From UBA6168 sp039819485 (lineage in GTDB: Bacteria > Bacteroidota > Bacteroidia > Chitinophagales > Saprospiraceae): DNA of 64,000 bases. A model generated the notes under the pieces. It had not been told where the DNA came from, did not search any database, and saw only the letters and a list, made by a program, of their open reading frames with translations. Location of the stretch: positions 1-64,000 of the forward strand of contig JBCBRY010000023.1 in assembly GCA_039819485.1 (NCBI GenBank), given 5' to 3'. Positions 28,755 to 35,736 of this stretch are shown here, piece by piece. The translations under genes were made by a program, and so were the position numbers. Within the stretch, counting starts at the first letter, position 1. Every line of letters begins with the position of its first letter.

Positions 28755-29703
28755 ATAGGTTTTCATTTTTCAATAATGACTCCAGCACTGCCTGTGCCGC
28801 GAATTCCCGGTTGGCCGCCTGTTGGATCACCAGTGAATTGGGACTGTCGATAACTGCATCTTCCACCACCACGTTGCGCCGTACAGGTAGGCAGTGCATG
28901 AATTTTGCGGAATTGGTCAGCGCCATTTTTTCGGAAGTGATCCTCCAGTCCAACTCAACTTCAGGCTTGTTTCCATAATTAAAATAGCTCGACCAGTTTT
29001 TGGCATAAATGAAGTCCGCTCCGGCAAACGCTTTTTTTTGATCAAATTCAATTTGGCAGCCTTCGGCAAATGTTGGCGCTAACTCATACCCCTGCGGATG
29101 GGTGATGACCAGTTCGACATCTGTCTTTTTTAGCCATTCGACAAGCGAATTGGCCACTGCCTGGGGCAAGGGCCGCGGGTGAGGAGCCCAGGTCAGTACG
29201 ACTTTAGGCGCGGCTGTCTTTTTCTGTTCCACGATGGTTAGCCAGTCGGTCAGCGATTGCAGCGGGTGCAGGGTAGCCGATTCCAGGTTCACGATGGGAA
29301 CCGTGGCGTATTTTACAAACTGGTTTAGAACAAATTCCCCGTAATCCCGCTCCTGGTCTTTGAGCGTCGGAAAGGTTCGGATACCGAGGATGTCGGCATA
29401 TTGGCTGATGACCCGGGCGGCTTCTTTTACATGCTCGGCCCGGTCGAGGTTCATTACTGCGCCGTCCTCGAATTCGAGCTGCCAGCTCTGCCCGGCATTC
29501 ATCGTGATGACGTTCATACCAAGGTTTTGAGCTGCTTTTTGGGTACTCAGCCGGGTGCGCAAGCTTGGGTTGAAAAACAGCAGGACGATGGTTTTTCCTT
29601 TGCCCAATTGGCTGTTTTTCATTGGGGCTGCTTTGGCATTCATTGCTTTTCTGAGCAGTGCCTGGATGTTGTCCACATCGTTAACTGACCGGAAGTGCTG
29701 CAT
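28753..29703 (-). CDS. argF': N-acylornithine carbamoyltransferase (ArgF'-type)
   Basis: This transcarbamylase transfers a carbamoyl group to an N-acylated ornithine. The ATG at 29703 gives 316 residues (MQHFRSVNDV), close to the 318 of the Bacteroides fragilis enzyme as I recall it. Carbamoyl-phosphate motif FFNPSLRTR (43-51), ESATLHPLQS and MHCLPVRRN are present; the LTWAPHPRPLPQAV segment is characteristic of the acylornithine clade, not of classical OTCase. In published work Pro90 marks the N-succinylornithine enzyme and Glu92 the N-acetylornithine enzyme; the aligned residue here (DRAEH) is Ala89, so the acyl group cannot be assigned. The start overlaps the argD end by 23 bp. Confidence 0.9.
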   Translation of the reverse strand: MQHFRSVNDVDNIQALLRKAMNAKAAPMKNSQLGKGKTIVLLFFNPSLRTRLSTQKAAQNLGMNVITMNAGQSWQLEFEDGAVMNLDRAEHVKEAARVISQYADILGIRTFPTLKDQERDYGEFVLNQFVKYATVPIVNLESATLHPLQSLTDWLTIVEQKKTAAPKVVLTWAPHPRPLPQAVANSLVEWLKKTDVELVITHPQGYELAPTFAEGCQIEFDQKKAFAGADFIYAKNWSSYFNYGNKPEVELDWRITSEKMALTNSAKFMHCLPVRRNVVVEDAVIDSPNSLVIQQAANREFAAQAVLESLLKNENL

Positions 29704-30850
29704 GCTGTATTTGTTTTTGATGGGCCTCCAAACAGGTGTCAAAGGCAGTTAGGAACGCTTCGATTTCTTTTTCGTTGACCGACAAGGGAGGTAAAACCCG
29801 CAGGGTGTTCGGCTGGCTGGAAGTACCGGTAAAGACCCCGAATTCTTCAATCAACCGCTTCCGGAAGGGCTTTGCGGCGAATGGAAGATCCAATCCGATC
29901 ATGCAGCCGAGGCCGCGGACTTCCGTGATAGCAGCGCACTTTGCCAGTCCTTTTTTTAGTTGTGCGCCCCGCTGTTTTGCATTCTCGATAAGTTGCTCTT
30001 TTTCAATTATTTCCAGTACCGCCAAACCTGCGGCGCAAGCGAGCTGGGTGCCACCGAAAGTGGTGCCGAGCAATCCATACTTTGGCTTGAACTCAGGTGA
30101 GATCAAGACCCCGCCCGTGGGAAAACCATTGCCCATGCCTTTGGCCACAGTGACCAGGTCTGGACGGACATCGGCGAATTGGTGGGCAAAAAACTTCCCG
30201 GTACGGCCGTAGCCCGATTGGATTTCATCGAGCAAGAGGATGGTGCCGTATTTTTTGCACTGCTGCTCCACCGATTGCAAGAAGGACGGGTCGGGGACAT
30301 GGATGCCTCCGATGCCCTGCACGCCTTCGGCAACGACTGCGCAAACATCTCCTTTTGATAGTTCTTTTTGTACGGCATTCAGGTCGTTCCACGGAAGAAT
30401 CTTCCGCTCGAACCCCTGGTTGATTTTTGCCGAAATATTTTGATGGTCGGTAATGTGAACAGCCGCAGAGGTGCGTCCGTGAAAAGCTTTTTCGAAGGAA
30501 ACAACTTTCGTCCGACCGTTTTTGAAGGATGCGAGTTTGAGGGCATTCTCGATGGCCTCCGCACCCGAATTGACCAGGAATAATTGGTAATCGGGATAGC
30601 CGGACAGCTCGCCCATTTTCATCGCCAGTTGTTCTTTCAAATCGTTTTGAATCGAATTTGAATAAAAGGCCATTTTATCCAGTTGCTCCTTGATCCGCAT
30701 TAAAAAATGAGGATGGGAATGTCCGATAGAAATGACCGCGTGACCTCCATAAAAATCGAGGTACTGCCGACCGTGCTTGTCCCACACGTGACTGCCGAGG
30801 CTGCGCTCGATGTGGATGTCCATCAGGGGATATACATCAAATGGTTTCAT
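29681..30850 (-). CDS. argD: N-acylornithine aminotransferase
   Basis: This class III PLP-dependent aminotransferase converts N-acylglutamate semialdehyde to N-acylornithine with glutamate as amino donor. The ATG at 30850 gives 389 residues (MKPFDVYPLMD). VNSGAEAIENALK is the cofactor phosphate-binding motif, LLLDEIQSGYGRTGKFFAH carries the PLP-ring Asp, and Lys237 in VTVAKGMGNGFP is the expected Schiff-base lysine. A longer frame (to 30931) would read through the hairpin at 30883-30915 and is less likely. It is preceded by argC with a 70-bp gap and overlaps argF' downstream. Confidence 0.93.
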   Translation of the reverse strand: MKPFDVYPLMDIHIERSLGSHVWDKHGRQYLDFYGGHAVISIGHSHPHFLMRIKEQLDKMAFYSNSIQNDLKEQLAMKMGELSGYPDYQLFLVNSGAEAIENALKLASFKNGRTKVVSFEKAFHGRTSAAVHITDHQNISAKINQGFERKILPWNDLNAVQKELSKGDVCAVVAEGVQGIGGIHVPDPSFLQSVEQQCKKYGTILLLDEIQSGYGRTGKFFAHQFADVRPDLVTVAKGMGNGFPTGGVLISPEFKPKYGLLGTTFGGTQLACAAGLAVLEIIEKEQLIENAKQRGAQLKKGLAKCAAITEVRGLGCMIGLDLPFAAKPFRKRLIEEFGVFTGTSSQPNTLRVLPPLSVNEKEIEAFLTAFDTCLEAHQKQIQHAALPVS

Positions 30851-30882
30851 TTTTATTGTTTTGTTGCTAAAAGTTAAAGGTA

Positions 30883-30915
30883 GCGGTAACACTGTTTTAA
30901 GAACGGTGTTACCGC
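30883..30915 (-). repeat. Hairpin between argC and argD
   Basis: GCGGTAACAC (30883-30892) and GTGTTACCGC (30906-30915) form a perfect 10-bp stem with a 13-nt loop, 5 nt after the argC stop codon. There is no following T run on the minus strand, so a processing, stability or attenuation role is more likely than termination. The core GGTAACACCGTT recurs in the inverted pair at 42380-42461. Confidence 0.75.
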
Positions 30916-30920
30916 CGGGT

Positions 30921-31886
30921 TTAAAAAGCACTTGCTTTCAGCCGCAGGCCCATGCACTCGTCGAGTCCAAATAATAGGTTCATGTTTTGGACTGCCTGCC
31001 CGGATGCACCTTTTATCAAATTGTCGATCAGGCTGATAATCAGTAATTTGTCGCCATGTTTTTCCAAAAAGAGATGACAGTTGTTGGTATTGATGACTTG
31101 TTTGAGACTGGGGTTTTGGGCAGTGATTCTGACAAAAGGATGGCTTTGGTAAAAATCATGGTACAGTGATGTTGCCTGCTCTTGCGATAGCTCACAATTG
31201 GTGTACAGGCTCGCATAAATACCTTTTGAAAAATTTCCCCTTACAGGCAGAAAGTGAAGATCATTTGCAAACATGGGCTGTAATGCCTGCAGGCTCTCTT
31301 GTATTTCGAAAAGGTGTTGGTGGCTGAATGGTTTGTAAATTGAAACATTGTTATTGCGCCAACTGAAATGGGAAGTCGGAGTAGGGTGCTGCCCGGCCCC
31401 GGTACTGCCAGTGATGGCGTTGATGTGGACATCGCCTGCAAGCAACCCTTGCCGGGCCAATGGCAGCAATGCCAATTGGATGGCGGTAGCAAAACAGCCA
31501 GGGTTGGCGATTTTTTTTGCACGTAAAATTCGCTTTCGGTTAAGCTCCGGCAATCCATAGATAAAACCGTCGGCCTTTGCTTTCAACCGGAAATCACTGC
31601 TCAGGTCGATGACTTTGACTTTTGGCGGCAAAGCATGTTTTTCCAAAAATGATCTTGATCGACCGTGGCCTGAGCAGATAAAAAGCAGGTCGGGTGTGGT
31701 AGGCATTCTTTTAACGAAAACTAACTCCGTTTCACCTGTTAAATCCAGGTGTACATCTGCAACTGGCACACCTGCATGGCTGCTGCTCTGAACAAATTCA
31801 AGGTGGGCTTGCGGATGATTTACCAACAAGCGCAGCAATTCTCCGGCGGTATAACCAGCACCGCCGATGATCCCGATATTAATCAT
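30921..31886 (-). CDS. argC: N-acyl-gamma-glutamyl-phosphate reductase
   Basis: This 321-residue NADPH-dependent enzyme reduces N-acylglutamyl phosphate to the semialdehyde. The N-terminal IGIIGGAGYTAGELLRLL is the nucleotide-binding motif, and Cys131 in ANPGCFATAIQLALLPL is the catalytic nucleophile. GSTGAGQHPTPTSHFSWR and the later LPVRGNFSKGIY are family segments. The start codon overlaps the argG stop (ATGA, 31883-31886), implying translational coupling. Confidence 0.95.
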   Translation of the reverse strand: MINIGIIGGAGYTAGELLRLLVNHPQAHLEFVQSSSHAGVPVADVHLDLTGETELVFVKRMPTTPDLLFICSGHGRSRSFLEKHALPPKVKVIDLSSDFRLKAKADGFIYGLPELNRKRILRAKKIANPGCFATAIQLALLPLARQGLLAGDVHINAITGSTGAGQHPTPTSHFSWRNNNVSIYKPFSHQHLFEIQESLQALQPMFANDLHFLPVRGNFSKGIYASLYTNCELSQEQATSLYHDFYQSHPFVRITAQNPSLKQVINTNNCHLFLEKHGDKLLIISLIDNLIKGASGQAVQNMNLLFGLDECMGLRLKASAF

Positions 31887-33079
31887 AATGCAAAGGTTTT
31901 TGGTTGGTTGGCAAATTGATTGGACAGTATTTTAGTGAAACCTTTTACGTCTTCGCCTGTCCAGCCATCGTTCATTTCTCCGTATTGACCGGCCTGTTTT
32001 TGCATGCGGTCAAATGGGGAGGAGATGCCGTGTAGCTCAAAGCGGTAGGGGAGCAGTTTGACAAAAACTTTCCCGGTGATTTCGGTTTGCGTTTGATCAA
32101 GAAAGGCTTCGATATTGCGCATGACCGGGTCGAGCAGTTGCCCTTCGTGCAACATCATGCCGTACCAGTTGGCCAACTGTTCCTTCCAGTATTGCTGCCA
32201 TTTTCCGAGGATGTGTTTTTCTAATAAATGATGTGCCTTCAAAATGATCATCGGGGCCGCCGCCTCAAAACCTACCCGTCCTTTAATGCCGATGATGGTA
32301 TCGCCCACATGTACGTCGCGGCCAATGGCGAAGGGTGCCGCGAGGGCTTGTAATGCCTGAATGGCTTCAACGGGATGCTGGTAGGTCAATTCATCAATAC
32401 CGGTGAGTTCTCCCTGCTCAAAATAAAGTGTAACTTGTTGAGGGTCTGTATTTTGTAGTTGACTTGGCCAAACATTTTCCGGAAGGTACTGATGTGAAGT
32501 AAGCGTTTCTGCTCCTCCTACACTTGTCCCCCAAATGCCCTGGTTGATTGAATATTTGGCTTTGCTGGCCAGCCAGTTGAAGCCGTGTTTTTGTAAAAAA
32601 TCAACTTCTTGCTGGCGGCTTAATTGCTGGTCCCGGATGGGGGTTATGATGGCTACTTCCGGACATAGTACCTGAAATGCAAGATCAAAACGAACCTGGT
32701 CATTGCCCGCACCAGTGCTCCCGTGGGCGATGGCTTGCGCACCCAGCCGGTTGGCAGCTTTGGCGATTTCCAGCGCCTGGAACATCCGCTCGGCCGAGAC
32801 ACTGAGCGGATAAGTATTGTTGCGGAGCACGTTGCCAAAAATCAGGTAGCGGATGCACTTTTCGTAGTAGCCATGCAGTGCATCCACGCATGTGAAAGAG
32901 GTGGCGCCGAGCTGGTAGGCATTTGCTTCCATTTGTGCTTTTTCATTTGCCGAAAAACTGCCGGTGTCGACGGAGACTGCATGCACGTCCCAGCCTTGCA
33001 GGCTTAAATATTTGATGCAATAAGAGGTGTCAAGTCCTCCGCTGTAGGCAAGGACGAGTGATTTATTGGATGATTTCAT
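31883..33079 (-). CDS. argG: Argininosuccinate synthase
   Basis: This enzyme joins citrulline and aspartate with ATP to make argininosuccinate. The ATG at 33079 gives 398 residues; it overlaps the stop of the upstream GNAT gene as ATGA, which fixes both ends. The ATP pyrophosphatase P-loop SGGLDTS is at residues 13-19, followed by the family motifs HGSTGAGNDQVRFDLA and PIRDQQLSRQQEVDFL. The frame is open to 33235 but those extra residues lie over the GNAT gene. The enzyme requires free citrulline, consistent with deacylation by the M20 protein before this step. Confidence 0.95.
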   Translation of the reverse strand: MKSSNKSLVLAYSGGLDTSYCIKYLSLQGWDVHAVSVDTGSFSANEKAQMEANAYQLGATSFTCVDALHGYYEKCIRYLIFGNVLRNNTYPLSVSAERMFQALEIAKAANRLGAQAIAHGSTGAGNDQVRFDLAFQVLCPEVAIITPIRDQQLSRQQEVDFLQKHGFNWLASKAKYSINQGIWGTSVGGAETLTSHQYLPENVWPSQLQNTDPQQVTLYFEQGELTGIDELTYQHPVEAIQALQALAAPFAIGRDVHVGDTIIGIKGRVGFEAAAPMIILKAHHLLEKHILGKWQQYWKEQLANWYGMMLHEGQLLDPVMRNIEAFLDQTQTEITGKVFVKLLPYRFELHGISSPFDRMQKQAGQYGEMNDGWTGEDVKGFTKILSNQFANQPKTFAL

Positions 33080-33666
33080 AGTGCCTGGTTTTGGATGGTT
33101 GGATCGTTTTTGAATTGGTTCTGCTGCATTTCGTGTTCTATTTTGGACAATGCCAACATGCCCGTGCAGAGGCACATGCGTCGTTGGTTGCGTTGCAGGA
33201 TGTCGTAATTGGGGCAGCTTTGACAGCCGTTCCAAAAGGCGTCGTCCTGGGTGAGTTGGGCAAAAGTGACGGGCCGGTAGCCCAGCTCAGAATTGATTTT
33301 CATGACCGGAGCGCTGGTGGTGATGCCAAAGATTTTTGCCGACGGGTATTTGTTCCTCGCCAGTTGAAATGCCTGGGACTTTATTTTTCGGGCCAATCCT
33401 TTTTTTCTGAAACCCGGATGGACGACCAGGCCTGAATTCGCTACATAGCGCCCATGACCCCAGACTTCGATATAACAAAAACCGGCAAGTTGTTCTCCTT
33501 GTAAGGCGATGATGGCATTTCCGTTCTTCATTTTTTGGCGGATATAATCGGGTTGGCGGCGGGCAATTCCGGTACCTCGCGCCTGGGCAGAAACTTCGAT
33601 CAGGTCACAAACCGCCTGCGCATAGAGGAAATGGTTTTCGCTGGCCAGGTGAATTTGGATATCCAT
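33076..33666 (-). CDS. GNAT N-acyltransferase, likely N-acylglutamate synthase
   Basis: The first gene of the arginine operon encodes a 196-residue GNAT protein from the ATG at 33666 (MDIQIHLA). The acyl-CoA binding motif is VVHPGFRKKGLARKI (81-95), and the fold's strands (AIIALQGEQLAGFCYIE, SGLVVHPG) are clear. By position it should acylate glutamate, the missing first reaction, replacing ArgA/ArgJ; no argJ is present. The C-terminus has an unusual cysteine cluster, C148-x2-C151 and C165-x-C167, which may bind a metal. Donor (acetyl- or succinyl-CoA) is unknown. The longer frame to 33828 has no good start. The role is inferred mainly from context. Confidence 0.8.
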   Translation of the reverse strand: MDIQIHLASENHFLYAQAVCDLIEVSAQARGTGIARRQPDYIRQKMKNGNAIIALQGEQLAGFCYIEVWGHGRYVANSGLVVHPGFRKKGLARKIKSQAFQLARNKYPSAKIFGITTSAPVMKINSELGYRPVTFAQLTQDDAFWNGCQSCPNYDILQRNQRRMCLCTGMLALSKIEHEMQQNQFKNDPTIQNQAL

Positions 33667-34203
33667 ATCTGGAATTTGTTTTTTTGATCTGGGGCCCGTC
33701 GCAAGTGCCAGATGACTTGATTGGAAATTAGAAATTTTGAAACTGCTGAAACTTTGATTTTCTACACAAAAAAAATTTCTCAATTTCTTGAATTCTGATT
33801 TCATCAATCTTTGATCAAGGAACCCCAATTCAGTTAAATGAAAAGAAAGATTTCAGGATGAAATATGCGGGAAGAAATACCCGCCAGGTGGCGATATGTG
33901 AAGGTGACGCCCCTAAGGGCGAGTACGGAATACGCGACGGCGGCTGGTCGGGCGAGCTGCCAGACAAAAGGTGGAAAGATGATATGTAAAAGCCGTTGTC
34001 ATTTATAAATCAAAGTTATCCGCATTATTTTGGAAAGTCCAATTGGGGCTGAAATGAGCATTGGATGTTTTATTTTCATACGGAATAATTGGTGGTATTT
34101 TTAATCATTTTGAATTTATGTATTATAAGATTGGCCAATTTGTGGCTTTTGTTCTGAAATATCTTTTTGTATTTCTGAAGTTGCCTGAGCGGGAGAAAGA
34201 AAA
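33667..34203. other. Intergenic and leader region upstream of the arginine operon
   Basis: This 537-bp region should hold the arg operon promoter and leader (minus strand) and the downstream end of the porin transcript. It contains the GC-rich structured island at 33858-33989. The 66-codon plus-strand frame at 34061-34261 runs through a terminator and is not called. I could not place an ArgR-type box or a clear promoter. Confidence 0.4.
33858..33989 (+). other. GC-rich structured island with a 43-codon ORF
   Basis: An otherwise AT-rich spacer contains a sharply GC-rich block. On the plus strand it is one uninterrupted 43-codon frame, ATG 33858 to TAA 33987, beginning MKYAGRNTRQVAICEGDA and ending KRWKDDM. 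It also contains four possible stems: GCGGG/CCCGC (33867-33884), CGCCA/TGGCG (882-893 of that kb), CGCCC-CTAA-GGGCG (33908-33921) and GGCGGCT/AGCTGCC (33939-33961). It may be a small gene, a structured RNA in the arg leader (minus strand), or a remnant of a mobile or repetitive element. I cannot choose between these. Confidence 0.4.
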
Positions 34204-34227
34204 GAAGAGCGCTGAAAAGCGCTCTTC
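34204..34227 (-). terminator. Rho-independent terminator of the porin gene
   Basis: GAAGAGCGCT (34204-34213) and AGCGCTCTTC (34218-34227) form a perfect 10-bp stem with a 4-nt loop. On the minus strand it is followed by TTTTCTTTCTC. It lies 40 bp past the porin stop codon. Confidence 0.85.
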
Positions 34228-34267
34228 AGTAACTCTCCCTGGGATATTGAATGAAACTTAATTCTTC

Positions 34268-35377
34268 TTAAAATGAATAAACAGCAGCAAAGATCAGGGC
34301 CGGACTACTGGAAGTCGGGTTGCCGTCTTTGTCAGTAAAGGCATCTTCTTTGGCCATGTCGATCCTGAATTCGGGTATCAGCGTAATGGGGCCTAAATGG
34401 AAATTTCCAGAGAGGGTGATGGAAGTGATGCTATTGTCCATCACGCCAGCAATCAGTCCGTCATCATCACCGATATACTCTCCCCGCAGACCAAGCATGA
34501 AGGCATCGCTAAATGCGTAATTGGCATAAAGTGCCGCACCAAACCAACTGGCGTCGCCTGATTCGTCTCCACTTACTGTTTTGGTCGTTGTGTTGAGGCC
34601 AAGGCCGAATTCGTCGGTAACCTGGTAAGTGGCCGTGAGGTCAACTTGGGTTCCCCTGATTTCGTCGTCCGGGTTGGAGTCATCTTCTTTCCCGGTGATG
34701 AAATTCAGGTAGGCCGCCAAGCCGCCAGCCTCGTAGGATAGCTGCGCACCGAAATGTTTCCCGTCCACTTCATCAATTTTAGTATCGGTATCATTGAAGA
34801 CACCGACCATCGCTCCGAAATTTTCCGAAAGGGCAAAATCCGCTTTCAGGCCAGTGTGGAAAAACGGCCCGTTGGAAAACATGTAAGAAGTACTGTAATT
34901 AATGTTGGCCGGTGCGTCAATCACTTCGTAACCGACGTGGGTGCCAAAATTTCCCAACGTAAAACTTACCTTTTCGCTGGCAGCATAAGTGATATAAAGC
35001 TGTTTGATCAGTGCGAGGGTGGTGCCGTTGTACCCATTGGCTACTTCAGCACGTGGCCCAACTGCCAAGTCAGCTACAAAGCCGAATTTCCCTTCCTTTG
35101 AAAGTACCACATTCGCCATGCCCGGCGTGAAAGAATTGTGCGTTTCCGTAAAGGAAGTAGGAAATGGGCTCTCCTCGAAATGGTACTGGTAGTAAGCATC
35201 GACAAAGCCACTGACCTGCAATTCGCCTTCTTTTTCCTCTTCTTCAGCGGCGGCTGGTTCGGAGCCGGTAGGCAACTTTTCAGAGGATGGGCCAATAGCC
35301 GCTATTTCCTGGGCGTAAATATTTATGGACATCAATGTAAAAAGAGATAAAAACAGGGTTGATAATAAGGATTTCAT
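34268..35377 (-). CDS. Outer-membrane beta-barrel porin (OmpL-like)
   Basis: The ATG at 35377 gives 369 residues with a signal peptide (STLFLSLFTLMSINIYAQ), then an acidic linker (AAAEEEEKEGE) and a run of amphipathic beta strands with alternating aromatic residues (VSGFVDAYYQYHFEE, FGFVADLAVGPRAEV, LGLRGEYIGDD), ending in a C-terminal aromatic, FAAVYSF. It resembles the putative OmpL-like porin family (PF07642), often next to amt in Bacteroidota. It is downstream of amt and glnK on the same strand, so an outer-membrane route for ammonium or other nitrogen compounds is a reasonable inference, not shown. The 359-bp gap to amt holds repeats and possible regulatory RNA. Confidence 0.8.
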   Translation of the reverse strand: MKSLLSTLFLSLFTLMSINIYAQEIAAIGPSSEKLPTGSEPAAAEEEEKEGELQVSGFVDAYYQYHFEESPFPTSFTETHNSFTPGMANVVLSKEGKFGFVADLAVGPRAEVANGYNGTTLALIKQLYITYAASEKVSFTLGNFGTHVGYEVIDAPANINYSTSYMFSNGPFFHTGLKADFALSENFGAMVGVFNDTDTKIDEVDGKHFGAQLSYEAGGLAAYLNFITGKEDDSNPDDEIRGTQVDLTATYQVTDEFGLGLNTTTKTVSGDESGDASWFGAALYANYAFSDAFMLGLRGEYIGDDDGLIAGVMDNSITSITLSGNFHLGPITLIPEFRIDMAKEDAFTDKDGNPTSSSPALIFAAVYSF

Positions 35378-35484
35378 ATTCCAATACTTTAATGAACAGC
35401 TGGTGAAAACCAACAGCTGCAGCCACCCCAAAAGATTGTAAATCAATCAGGTATGGCCAGTTGAAAAACTTGTTGATTGGAAAT

Positions 35485-35628
35485 CGGAAAATCCTTCTCG
35501 TGACAAAATCAGTTGTTCCTTATTTTTTACTTTTTAGGAATTCACTAATTTTGGTTTACCAATAGGAGAATTCGGATTTTCCGTTTTCTTTTAAGAGGCG
35601 CTCGTCTGCCAACGAGCGTCTTTTTTTT
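35485..35628 (+). ncRNA. Possible small RNA with its own terminator
   Basis: There is no protein gene on the plus strand here, yet 35596-35621 is a 10-bp stem (one G-U pair; TCGT/ACGA core) followed by eight T residues, a strong intrinsic terminator reading rightwards. Upstream, CGGAAAATCC (35485-35494) is the exact inverse of GGATTTTCCG (35574-35583), which could close a longer structure. A short plus-strand transcript ending near 35628, antisense to the porin leader, would explain both. Promoter not identified. Confidence 0.35.
35596..35628 (+). terminator. Plus-strand intrinsic terminator without an upstream gene
   Basis: The stem AGGCGCTCGT/ACGAGCGTCT (one G-U pair, 6-nt loop) is followed by a T run at 35621-35628. 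On the minus strand no T run follows the stem, so it is not the terminator of amt. It is the main support for the small RNA candidate. Confidence 0.75.
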
Positions 35629-35648
35629 GAAGATATTTGGTGGTTATT

Positions 35649-35733
35649 GTGATATTGGGTTATTGTGATATTGAGCTATTTTGTTAATATCACAATATCA
35701 CAATATCACAATATCACAATATCACAATATCAT
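35649..35733 (-). repeat. 8-bp tandem array with inverted copies behind amt
   Basis: Five AATATCAC units plus a diverged sixth fill 35686-35733, ending 3 nt before the amt stop codon (35737-35739). Inverted units GTGATATT are at 35649-35656 and 35665-35672, alternating with GGGTTATT-type units. Read on the minus strand these alternate CAATATCA and CAATAACC, the same family as the gltB array at 17719-17766. Confidence 0.9.
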
Positions 35734-35736
35734 TTT

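Noticed and set aside
34061..34261. 66-codon plus-strand frame
   Set aside because: Its 3' part runs through the perfect hairpin that terminates the porin gene.
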